64,000 nt of DNA from Scortum barcoo (Eukaryota > Chordata > Actinopteri > Centrarchiformes > Terapontidae). Shown here piece after piece: positions 41,701-53,733 of this stretch. The position numbers were made by a program, and so were the translations under genes. Location of the stretch: contig CM041536.1 in NCBI GenBank assembly GCA_023238725.1, forward strand, positions 62,001-126,000, written 5' to 3'. The notes under the pieces are model-generated. The model was not told where the DNA came from. It did not search any database and saw only the letters and a list, made by a program, of their open reading frames with translations. Within the stretch, counting starts at the first letter, position 1; each line of letters opens with the position of its first letter.

Positions 41701-44700
41701 TACTGTCTATTTTCCACTGTGTTTTTTTTCGCTTGTGCTGTTGCGCTGTAAATTTCCCCGCTGTGGGACTAATAAAGGAAATCTGAATCTGAATCTAAAT
41801 GATGAAAATATGAGTGGACCAAGTACTGAACCATGTGGAACACCACATACAAATTAATGGGAATCTTATACAAGCCCTCTAGTATTGACAGAAAGAAAAC
41901 TTTGACCATTTAAAAAGGTATCAAACAAGCTAAGTCTTTAAAGAGGTTTTAAGTTTTAATGTAACTTAACTCATAATTTTTACTTAAAATGTCTTAATTT
42001 GACTAAATTCATAAGTTTGGACTTGCCATGAGTTTTTTATTTTTTAAAACTTCCATAGAAAGCAGCTGCATTTTAAGGTAGAGAAGTGTTTTGTCAGACT
42101 GTAAAGAGAAAAGAAAACTGGCAGAGCATTGCCTTTCAGGTGATCAAAGGCTGAAAAGGTGACTCACAGGTCCAAACTTGGCATCCTCAGCCTCGTATGT
42201 GTAGTGATCCAGAGCGATGAAGTAGAATCCAGACTCGACCTGATCACAGCGACGACCAAACATGTGATCTTTGCAGATGCACTGACCACTCACCTGGTCA
42301 CACCTGCAGGAAGACAGGAAGTGGAAAATGTCAGAACAAATAAAGAAAAGACTGAAACAGCGCAAACAACGGAAAGGAAACATGTAAGAAAATTGGAAAA
42401 AAAAAAGGCTGACACACTTCCTGCCTGACAGGGAAGGAAAAACTGATGAGAAAAACAAACAAAACAAAAACCCCACACAATCTGAAGAAAACTGAAACAA
42501 AGAAAAACTCAACAACTGGAAATCTGAAGAATTTCTGAAACAGAATGATGGACAGACAGATAAAGAAAATGTCAATATCTTATAAATTCCTGGTAAGTAA
42601 AGCTTTAAAATTAGACTCATATAATTCAAAGGCTACACAAACTTTTTAAACAAAAGTTTTTAAAAGCATCAAAGTTTAAAGAAGACAGAAACTAGACTGC
42701 TGTTAGCTGTTTCTTAGCAGTTAAGACCTCAGTATGATTTACACATCCATCTACTTCATCTTTATCAGAATTATACATCATTTCATGTTTATTATTTGTT
42801 TGTAATTCCCTCACTTGTTTTGTTCTTGCAACCTTTTCATGTGAACAACAACTGAGATCAACACTGCGGCTGTCTGAAATATGCTCTGTTATCTCCACAT
42901 TTAAACGAATCATGGCTTCAAGACAACAAAGACACACAGATACAGAGTTGTTAGGAAGAGAGGACGCAGAGATTAGTGAGTAGCTGTTAGCAGCTGGCAG
43001 TCAGCAGTGACTTGGATGTAAACTCACTGATTGTTGATGGCGCCTCCCAGGTCACAGTCACATGGTCTGCAGCCATCCATATCATTACTGAGACCCCAGT
43101 GCTCAGACTGAAAACACACAGCAGATGTTACAGACGGGTCATTAAGTCATTTTCTGACCTCCCAGCTTGTTTCTGTCTGTAAAAACCTGATTTAAAGCTG
43201 TGGGAGGAAGTCATTCAGGCTTTCATCTCCTACATACTCACACAATAAACACATCAACACACAATAAACACGTTGCCTTCCACAGCTTCACAGCTGCAGG
43301 TCTTCACACACTCAGGATTTACTGTCTCTTCAGTAACCAGCTTACAGTCATCTTTCTGCTCTAATCTGACTTCTTAAACATCATTTAAAACCAAAATCTT
43401 AAAATAGTAAAGTGATATAAATAAAGCCATGAAACTGTCAGATATGTTCCTGTAAAGATAATACAAAGATACTTCTTCTGTTTTTGTTATCAGCCGTAAC
43501 ACAATAATTACTGCTGCTGGCAGTGACCAACTTCTAGTCTGAAGTCACTGTGTGTTTTAAATCTTTGTTTGCTAACCAGACTGTGAAACAGTAAATGTGT
43601 TTTAACATCTTTTCTCACCACACACTGGTCACAGTTTCGTCCAGTCACCAGACGTTTACAAAAGCAACTTCCTGTTTCACTGTCACAGGGATTTCCTCCA
43701 GGAAGTGTTCCCACAGGGTTGCAGGTACACGCTGAAACACAGTCATAAAATAATCATCATTTACATTATCATTTTACACTCTAAAACACAGTAATAATGG
43801 ACCTAATTTACTTTATCATATTATACTGCTGATCAGTAGAACTCCTACTGTGTGTCTGAAATTGTCTTTGCTTCCTATCATGCAGGTGTTATGTATCTGT
43901 GTGTTATACATTGTGTTTGTATTGTATTGTTTATTATATCGTGCTCAACCGCAAGTATCATGTATACTGATTTTAAGAGTTCTGTATAAATGTCGTATCT
44001 GTACCGGCATTAGGCTCATCACTCAGCCCGTAATGCACCTGTTAGTATATGTATATTATTGTGTATGTGTTGTGTGTATTATTGTGTATGTGTAGTATAC
44101 ACAGAGTTTCTCAAATAGCGTGACATGCCCGAGGTGCCGGGGGGGGGCTAGCGAGAGGCAGGGACGCCCATCGCTCAACCCAGTAGAAGAAGTACACAGT
44201 AAAAAGTACACAAGTACAAAGTAAATGCAAATGTTATGTACGTTTTAAGTACTTGTTAAGAAGTCATATACAGTGGCGCCTTGACTTACAAGTTTAATTT
44301 GTTCCGTGACGGAGCTCGTAACTCAAATTACTCGTATGTCAAATCAATTTTCCCCATTGAAATGAACTGAAATGTCATTAATCCGTTCCGGACCTCCCCA
44401 AAACACCACAATTTTTTGTTACATTACTTTCTTTACTTTCTTCGGACTCATGGTTGGAAAAATGAAGTTTTGCAAAATAACTGAAAGCACAAATGCGACA
44501 CAACCCTGCTGCTTCACTGCGAGCTGCTCACTGTGGTGTTCACTGCACCAACTACCACCAACGGTGGAATATCTGAAGGGTTAGGCTCGTAACTCGAGTT
44601 TTAGCTCTCAACTCAAAACAAAAAAATCGGCCGAGAGACGGCTTGTATCTCGAAAAACTCGTTAGTTGGGACACTCGTAAGTCAAGGATACCACTGTACC

Positions 44701-47700
44701 TTTTTGAAAAGGAATAAGCTGATGAAGCTGACAAGGTGACCAATGTTTACAGTTTAAAAAAGTTTTGAATATTACTGTGTTAAGTCTATAAAAATGCACA
44801 TCCCAGTGAATCATTTGCACTTTTTTCTCTGTTTTGAGAATCACACAGACTGAGCAGTCTTGTTTAAATGTTACAAATTGAGATAATAAACTGAACTTGG
44901 AAATTGTTTTAAGTTGTTGCAGATGTTACCTCAGATCATTTTATTAATCTATTTTAATAACCAGGTGATTGTATGCAGAATGCTGGTGCCAGCAACTCAT
45001 ACAGTGGTTTGTACAGATAAATAAATAAATATTATCAGGTTCTCAATAGTATTTTCAATTCAGGGGGGACATGAAAAAATGTCTGTCCCCTAGGGGGGCA
45101 TGACAGAAAATAATTGAGAACCACTGGTATACAGTATTGTGTGTATCAGTGTGTCGGTGCAGTATGTATACCCCTGCAGCCTTCAGGCTCGTCGCTCAGG
45201 CCGTAATACGCCTCTTTGCAGCGCTCGCAGCGTTCTCCCTCCACATTAACTTTACAGCGGCACTGACCAGCGATCAAACCGGCTCGAACATCTGTCATTC
45301 GGTCACATATTCCTCCATTGAGAGAGCCCAGAGGGTCGCAGTTACAGGCTACAGGAACACACACAGGACGACATTTAGTGACAAGATAAAGACAAACAGG
45401 ACAGAAAGTTTTAGTGCGCTGACATCATGTTAAAAATAGGCACAAAGAGAAGGAAACAGGAATTACATCCTGGCAGAACAAACAGCACTTTGTGTTGATC
45501 AGTTATTAAAACCCTGACACACACCCTTTTGTCAGAGTTTTCATCAGTAGACAAACATTGATCGGTCTGGACTTACGGTGGCAGATGTTGGGGTCTCGGA
45601 TGTCTCTCTCGGGGTGTTGGTAGTAAAATGGTTTGCACTGCTCACAGTTGTGTCCTGCTGTGTTGTGCTGACAGTCATCACAAACTCCTCCGCTGACATT
45701 TCCTGAAGCCACGAACACTGCCATGTCGAAGTGGCACGAATTCGAGTGCTGGTTACAGTTACACTCTACAGACAACACAGAAGAAGAAGAGATTCAGAGA
45801 AGTCCTCATCTGTTTAACATCAACATGCTTCCACTGGCTCAGATTATTCAATACAAGTTTAATACTTATGCAGATGACACACACATTTACACAACCATGT
45901 CACCAAGGGACAGTGGTCCAATACAAGCACTGAACAATCAGGGATTGCATGTACAGAACTTTTTTCAGTTAAACAAAGCCAAAACTGAGCTACTTCAGTT
46001 GGCAATGTTAAAATCCACAGAACAAACCAGAAATCTTGTTGCAGTCACGGACTAATGTTAGGACAATTACAAAGTCAGCCTTCTATCACTTTAGGAACAT
46101 ATCAAGGATTAAATGACTCAGAAGTATTTGAACCGACTTGTCCACACATTTATCTTCATTAGTTCAATGACTGTATCAGAATTCTTACAGGTCTCTCTAA
46201 AAAATCAAGACAGTTGCAGTGGGTCAGTCCAGTTCTGCGCTCTTTACTCCTGTTTATCAAAGAACAAATTTCAAATACTACTGTTGGTTTATAAAGCACT
46301 GAATGTTTTAGGGCCAAACTACATTTCCAAACTGCAACATTATGAACCATCCGTCTGCTTCCTGTCCTCAGAGTCAAAACTACAAGTGGAGATGTGGTGT
46401 TCAGTTTTTATGAAAACAGACTCCCAGAAAACTGCGGGTTCGCTACATCAGTTCTGTTAAGTCAAAGCTGAAGACTTTTCTGTTTGTCACTGCATTTTCT
46501 ACATCTAATTGTTCCCTTTTTACACTCCACTGTTACAACCTGTCTTATTCTACTTTAGTTTCTATTTTAACCTGTTTTTATTTTCTATTCTAATTTTTGA
46601 TTGTATACAAGTACCCCTTTATGTGGTATTTTTCTTTTGCTGTTTGTCTCGATACTTTGGTGTCTTCTATAAAGCACTTTCAATTGTCTTGTTGCTGAAA
46701 TGTGTGTCTTGCTTTGCCTGGAAAACACTATTGACCAGCAGAGATTGGTAGAGACCAGCAGAGACTGGCAGAGACCAGCAGGGACTGGCAGAGACCAGTA
46801 TGGACTCACTCTTGCAGGCGTTGGTGTTGCGTCCCTCAGCTGGTCTCCATGGCAGGTCATGGTGGAAATCCTGACACTTTTCACAGTTCAGACCTTTGGT
46901 GTTGTGGTTACACATACAGTGCCCGTGAACCTGCAGACAAAACACACAAGCTGTTAACAACAATCAGTAAATATTCACAAACAGCAACATTAACTCTTTC
47001 TGTCTACAATTTTCAGTTGCTAAAAATAATCTATAGATAATGACCATAATGAGGGTTTGTCATATCATAGCCTCCCTGGTCTCCCCTGACTCCCCCTCAT
47101 GACTCACCATGCCTTCCCTGGTCTCCCCAGCCCCCCTTCAGGACTCACCATGCCCTCCCTGGTCTGGCCTGCTCCCTGGATCGGGGCACACTCGGAGGCG
47201 TGTCCATAGCAGAAGCAGTTTCCTCGGACCACCATGTCATAGACGGCGTAGTAATACTTCTCTTTGATCTCCATACGAGAGTCCAGCAGGTTGTCTCCGA
47301 GCGTGTGCAGTTTGGTGAACTTGACCCGCAGGTTGGTTATCTTCAACATGTCTGAACAAAAGGTCAAAAACAGCTGATCAACAGGACAATAGTATAGGAC
47401 TTATTGTCTAGTGTGAGGATACATACTTTGGATTCTGGGGCTATAGGGGTCATCAATCCTGAACGCCGGGTCCAGAACTCTGAAAATCACCTAAGAAAAA
47501 GGGACATTTCACCAAATGTTCACACTTTTCTTAAAAACAGTTAAAAACAGGACATTACAGTGATGTCTCATCAGGAGCTCCATCATGTACGAGCTAACTA
47601 GATCAGACACAACAGAAAAGAAACAATCAAACAATGAAGCAACAAGAAAACAACTGTTTACATGTAACATAAGAAACAGAAGAAGAGTGATTAAGAAGAA

Positions 47701-50700
47701 AGGCTGAAAGATAGAAATAGATCGAGGGACTGTGAGGGGAGGAACTTTGGAGTGGACTCCTCTTGATTCTACCCACTGTAGCTTTACACGCAGTGGTTAG
47801 CAGAGTACTGCAGTACCTCTCCTTCAGTGGACGGCTCGATGTCAGAGTAACGCGAGTCACAGATGACATCATCAACTTTCTGCATCGGACCCTGGGAAAC
47901 AGACGGGAAGGCAGTCTCGCAGTCATAGGCAAAGTAACGATAAACCTGCCATGTCTTTCCAAAGTCAGCTGACCGTTCGATCACAATGGCAGCAGGTCGA
48001 AATGTCTGAGGAGAGAGAACAGTATTAGAAAACATAAATATCCACTGATAATCAACAGTGCGGAGCACTGTAATAATTAATAATTAAATAATAATAAAAA
48101 GTAATATTATATGACATTTTTTATATAAAGTAATTTTAACCTGATCCAGATCCTGCAGATGTCCTCATAATGGTTATAACCTATCAACCTTGAAACCTGC
48201 TGACTGTCAGAAACCTACAGACCGTCAGTAACCTGCAGACTTTTAGCCCTTTTCCACTAGGGCAGTTCCAGGGCCGGTTTGGAGCCAGGTGCCTAATCTG
48301 GAACCAGTTCTTCCCGTTTTCGACCGCCTAAGAACTGGCTCTCGGCCAGGAAAACTGGTTCCACAGCGGCAACACTCTTTGCTGGTCTAGAACCAAGAAC
48401 CGCTTACGTCACGGGCTTGGGGCGGGAGACAAAGCCGGTGTTTGAGGAGCTCCAGCGTGAGATGGCGACAGCAGGGTATAACCGGAACATTGAGCAAATA
48501 AATAACAAGCTCAAAAAGCTGAAGAAGGACTACAGGGACCAAAAAAGGGACCTGGGGAGAAGCGGCACTGGTTGGCCGAGGAAAAGTCCACGTTTTGACC
48601 TGCTCGACTTGGCCCTTGGCGACAGACCGGCATGCCAGCTGACCGGGGGTCTCTGAACTCCGCGACAGCATTGCTCGAGGATATGGTGGATGATACCACT
48701 CCAAGTTCCGCGTAGATCCTCGTAAGTTTTCATTTTTTATTTTTAAGATGTTTTGCCTTTCTGACAATGAATTATGCATTTTTTTTAGCTGTTTTATGAG
48801 CTAATATTACAAATTTCTCACATCAGTATACATTTGTAATGCCAGAAATGCTGGGCTTGCTTGGGTAACGTTAGGTGTCCATTTACAGATTTATTGTTAA
48901 CACATGAAAGTCTACCTGACACAGAATAGAGCCTTAATACATATAATAATAAAACATACACAACATGGACCATGTAAACGGCAAATACAAGTCCAACATA
49001 TAATATGATTGAGTGATGGAACCTACTTTTGTCTTAGTTAATATAGAGATGTAATGTAATCTATCAGTTCTACAGTGTGCTGTGATATAGTATAAGTATG
49101 TTGTACAGAAATATAACACACAGCAGTATATACTCGCAATAGACAATATTTGAGCAACAGCAACAACACATTGGAACAGTCTTGTTTGGATGCCAATGTA
49201 GATTTTCAAAGCCAGGAACAACACCTGAAGAAGTATGATGCCCGTCATTGTTGTTGTCTTGAAATTGGCGCTTGTGTTGCTGGGAAAATGAAGACGTACA
49301 GAGTAATGACGTGGCTCTCTAGCCCGTAAAGCTGGTGGGAACGCAAATGAGTTCTTAAAAGGTTCGCAAGTTGAACCAATTGTGAACCATCCCGGCGGTA
49401 GCACCAGCCTAGAACTAGCACTAGGTTCGCCTTAGTGGAAAGGGGGTATTTACAGAATTTACACAAACTGTTTTTAAACTAATGCTTTGTGTTTAATGTG
49501 CATCAGATATAATGAGATCATGAGACTTGAGTAGCAGGCTGTCCTCACAGTGAAACTGCATCTGAAGTCTGTAGTTATTCATATATTGTCTGCGTTTTCC
49601 CTGTTTCGTTGCCAGATCATTTTCTTCTTCTTGTCGTGTCATGTCATGATTCTTCATGTCTTCTTGACTAACTAAGTATGATTGTAAGATCTAGCTTTTT
49701 ATTAAAACCTATTAAAAACTGTCCTGCATCTTGTTATCCTGCATTTGGGTCTGTCTGCTCTGAGCCTTCGTAACACTATGATTACCCAGAATCCCCTGCA
49801 GTGTGTAGAACTCACCTTGAAGGTCATAATGAGGTGTGTGAAGTGAAATTCAGCCTCCAGGTTCAGCTGGATGGTGACGTTCTCCAAACCTGCAGAACAT
49901 CAGTTGCCATTAGATGATACAATGCAGATGTTATATCAACTGTGTACTGAACATTGATAAACCGACACAGTATTGTTACATTAGTCCAGCACTGATCACA
50001 TTACATTAATACAACAGTTATCAATACTCATTATCAATGCACACAGTATGCCACACAGCACAGCATCTGGAACTTACACCTACAGATCACTCATCTCTGG
50101 ATCTAATATACTGCACACCACATCAATGGTAACTGAGCTCCGCAATTAAACTCAGGAACTAAACTCAAACTAAATTCAGACTAAACTCAAACAAACAGAC
50201 TAAACTCAGACTAAACTCAAACTAAACTCAGGAACTATTAATCAGTTCACGCTGACACTGGATGTTTCATTTCCATGTTTAGTTCCTGGAAACATTTGTT
50301 CTAAAAGGAACTTTTTGTTGCTGACCAGATGTTTTGGTTTAATAAATTACCGTCAGCAGATCAAGCTCAGTCTGATCTCTGACCTAATTCGGGGAATGTT
50401 CTCTCACCATTCTCAGACTGCCACCAGGTCTTCAGTCTGTTTGGAGCAAATGTGGTGACGACATTCTCAATACGATGACTGCTCGTCTGATCGCTCAGCT
50501 CGTCGTATGGATCCACAGAGTCGCACACGAAACACTTCTTCTCCTCCTGGTTAACAAGAGAGAGAGACAGACAGGAGAGACAGATAGGAGAGGGGGAGGG
50601 TTAATGTCGAGGTGAATTCCTCAGATTCCTCCCTGCTCTCCCTCAGAGGAGATAAGAGGAAACTCTAACTACAGAGGGCTCGACCACCAGGGCTCGAGCG

Positions 50701-53681
50701 AGTGAATGAGTGAATGAAAGTACAAGTGAGTGAGTGAAGGATGAAGTTAACGACTGAGTGCAGGAGTTTCCTACGTTTGTTATGTTGTTATGTATATTAT
50801 GAGTACAGATGGATACTGCATTCAGCATTAAACAAAGTCAGCTGAGCTCCAGTTTATAACCCAATATACAAGAACAACATCTTCACACACAAACAGCTGT
50901 AGAAACATCAGCTTACTATTCAAGTTCCCAAAACAACAGGATAAAAGGTGTGTCCGTCAGAGTCAAAGCGGCACTACCCTGTGTAAACTGTATTGCTTGA
51001 TCTCTGTTCTCCTTGACTGATCAAACTTCAGTGAATGCTGGGTTGGCATTAACGTTAGGGACATCCAGGTCTCCTGACACTTAAGCGACTCTCCACATTT
51101 CCATCATAGTGAGTGCATGAAAGAAACATCTACTGGCTGCAGTGTTACAGAGCCATGTATCTGAGGCCTGTGGCCTTAACTTCTCCTGATGAGGACCATG
51201 GAGAGACTTGTACTCAGGCACCTCCACCCCCTGATGAGAACCAAACTGGACCCCCTGCAGTTCAGCTACCAGCCTGGCATCAGGGTGGATGACTCCGTCA
51301 TCTACCTGCTACACAGATCCCTGTCACACCTGGAGAACACTGGGAGCACAGCACCTGACTGAATGGACCATCAACTACCTCAGCAACAGACCACACCTCG
51401 GTCACCAAGGACTTTGTGGACTGGTATGAGCAGAACCACCTTTACATCAACAACAGTAAGACAAAGCAGATAGTCATAGACGTCCACAAGAAGAAATCAC
51501 CAATAGGTCCGGTAAACATCTAGGACTGGACCTTGAGATGGTGGCGACCTCAAGGACAGACTCTAAACTGTAAAGAGGGCGAGCTCTGTGATGGGCAACC
51601 CTCTGGACTCACAGCTCCTTCATCCCAACAACACTACTGATTATTATCACCTCTGTCTCCAACAACACTTTAGTCACTTCATTCACATCATGTGCAGTTT
51701 ATTATAAAGTACAATAACCAATCTGTATATATGGAGGATGTTTGGATACATTTAGAGCTTATTTATGCCATTTTTACCTTCTATATCTTTTACATCTATT
51801 TTTGTACCTGTTTTCATATTTGTCTTTCTACTTCCCCGACGTGGGATTACTAAAGTTTTATTTTTGATACACCGATTATATTAGCAAATATCTATGCCCC
51901 AAACTATGATGATGAGTCATTTATTAAGTCAGTGCTTAATACATTGCCAAGTATTCACAATCATAACTTGATATTGGCCGGAGACTTTAACTTTGTAATG
52001 GACCCAGTAATGGATCGATCATCAATAAAACATCAATCTTTGTTTAGATCAGCTAAAGTCATGCAACATTTTTTGGAAATCACTAATATTGTAGACCTCT
52101 GGAGACATGTAAACCCTAACCAGCGGAAATAGTCCTTTTTTTCTCAACCACATAACTCTTATTCCAGGATAGATTATTTTTTTGTAGACTCTAAATTACT
52201 TCATATGGTGAAACACGTAGATTATGAGGCCATGGTCCTCTCTGATCACACGCCGGTAACAATGCAGTTAACATTTCCTATTAGACGAATGTCAAAGACC
52301 TGGCGAATGGATAATAATTTACTACTACTTACTACTACCAAACCCATATTGAATTTATAAGAAACAAAATAAAATTCTTTTTGGAAATTAATAACACGCC
52401 TACCATCTTTAAAAATACAATATAGGAAGCTTTGAAAGCCTACATGCGTGGTGAATTAATCTCATATAAAGCATTTCTGAATAAAGTAAAAACAGATAAA
52501 CAGCGGATATTAATGGAAGAAATAGCACAGTTAGATCAGGAGCACGCCTTCTCCTCCAATCCAGAACAGTTAAGGAAAAGAATATCCCTTCAAACTGAGT
52601 TTAACTTGCTCTCCACATCTGATACTGTAGACTTAATAAACTGATCTAAACATAGATACTATGAATATGGAGAAAAAATTGGTAAACCCTTAGCTTATCA
52701 GATAAAAGTAAATGAGTCACCTAGATCAATAGCTGAAATACGCACAAGCTCAGGAAAAACAACAAAGAATCAATTGGAAATTAATAGTGAATTCAAAGAG
52801 TTTTATACTAAGCTATATACATCTGAAGTGACAGAAGGGATTAAAGAAATTGATAGTTATTTTGAAAAATTAACTATCCCAAGTATAAATAAAGAACACA
52901 AAAATACATTGGAAGCCCCATTATTATTAGAGGAGGTTCTACGGGCAATTCAAAATCTGCAGAACTCAAAAACCGGCGGGCCAGATGGATATACTTCGGA
53001 ATTTTACAAAACATTTGCTGCTGAAATTGCTCCCCTCCTCCTAGAGGTATTCAACAAAGCACTCCAAACTGGATCCCTTCCAGCTACATTATATCAGGCC
53101 TCAATTTCGTTAATTCATAAACAGGGTAAAGACCCATTAGATCCGTCGTCCTATAGACCAATTAGCCTGCTAAACGTTGATATTAAAATTCTAGCTAAAA
53201 TCTTATCGTCCTGTTTAGAAAACGTCCTTCCGACAATAATTCATGAAGATCAAACAGGATTTATTAAAAACCGATTAATGACCCATAATATACGCAGACT
53301 TTTTAATATTATTTATTTGCCAGGCTCTGACTCTCATCCAGAGATTTTAGTGTCCTTAGACGCAGAAAAGGCGTTTGACAGAGTAGAATGGACCTATTTA
53401 TTTTCCATCCTTATCTAAATTTGGATTCGGTCCCATTTTTATAGCTTGGATCAAACTCCTTTATGCGTCCCCAAAGGCCTCAGTGCTAACTAATCAAGAT
53501 AGATCAGAATATTTCAGCATGACGAGATCTACTAGGCAAGGTTGTCCGCTTTCACCATTGCTCTTTGCAGTATCAATTGAGCCGTTAGTTATCTGTCTGA
53601 GAGGCTGTACAGGGTTTAGCGGGATTGACAGAGGAGATATTTCACAGAAAGTTTATTATATATTATATGCTGATGATTTAT

Positions 53682-53733
<52 letters not shown>

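Larger units (their letters stand above)
39680..41806 (+). mobile_element. Rex1-like LINE 3' end, split by a Tc1
   Basis: The left part (39680-39927) carries the C-terminal SFLPAAVRLHNKQNA-like end and 3' UTR. The right part (41537-41806) continues the UTR and ends AATTTCCCCGCTGTGGGACT, AATAAAGG and (CTGAAT)n. Tc1 element B lies between. In intron 13. Confidence 0.75.

Noticed and set aside
48387..48779. 130-codon minus-strand frame
   Set aside because: Lies inside the Harbinger-like element opposite the MYB-like frame; no resemblance to a known protein.
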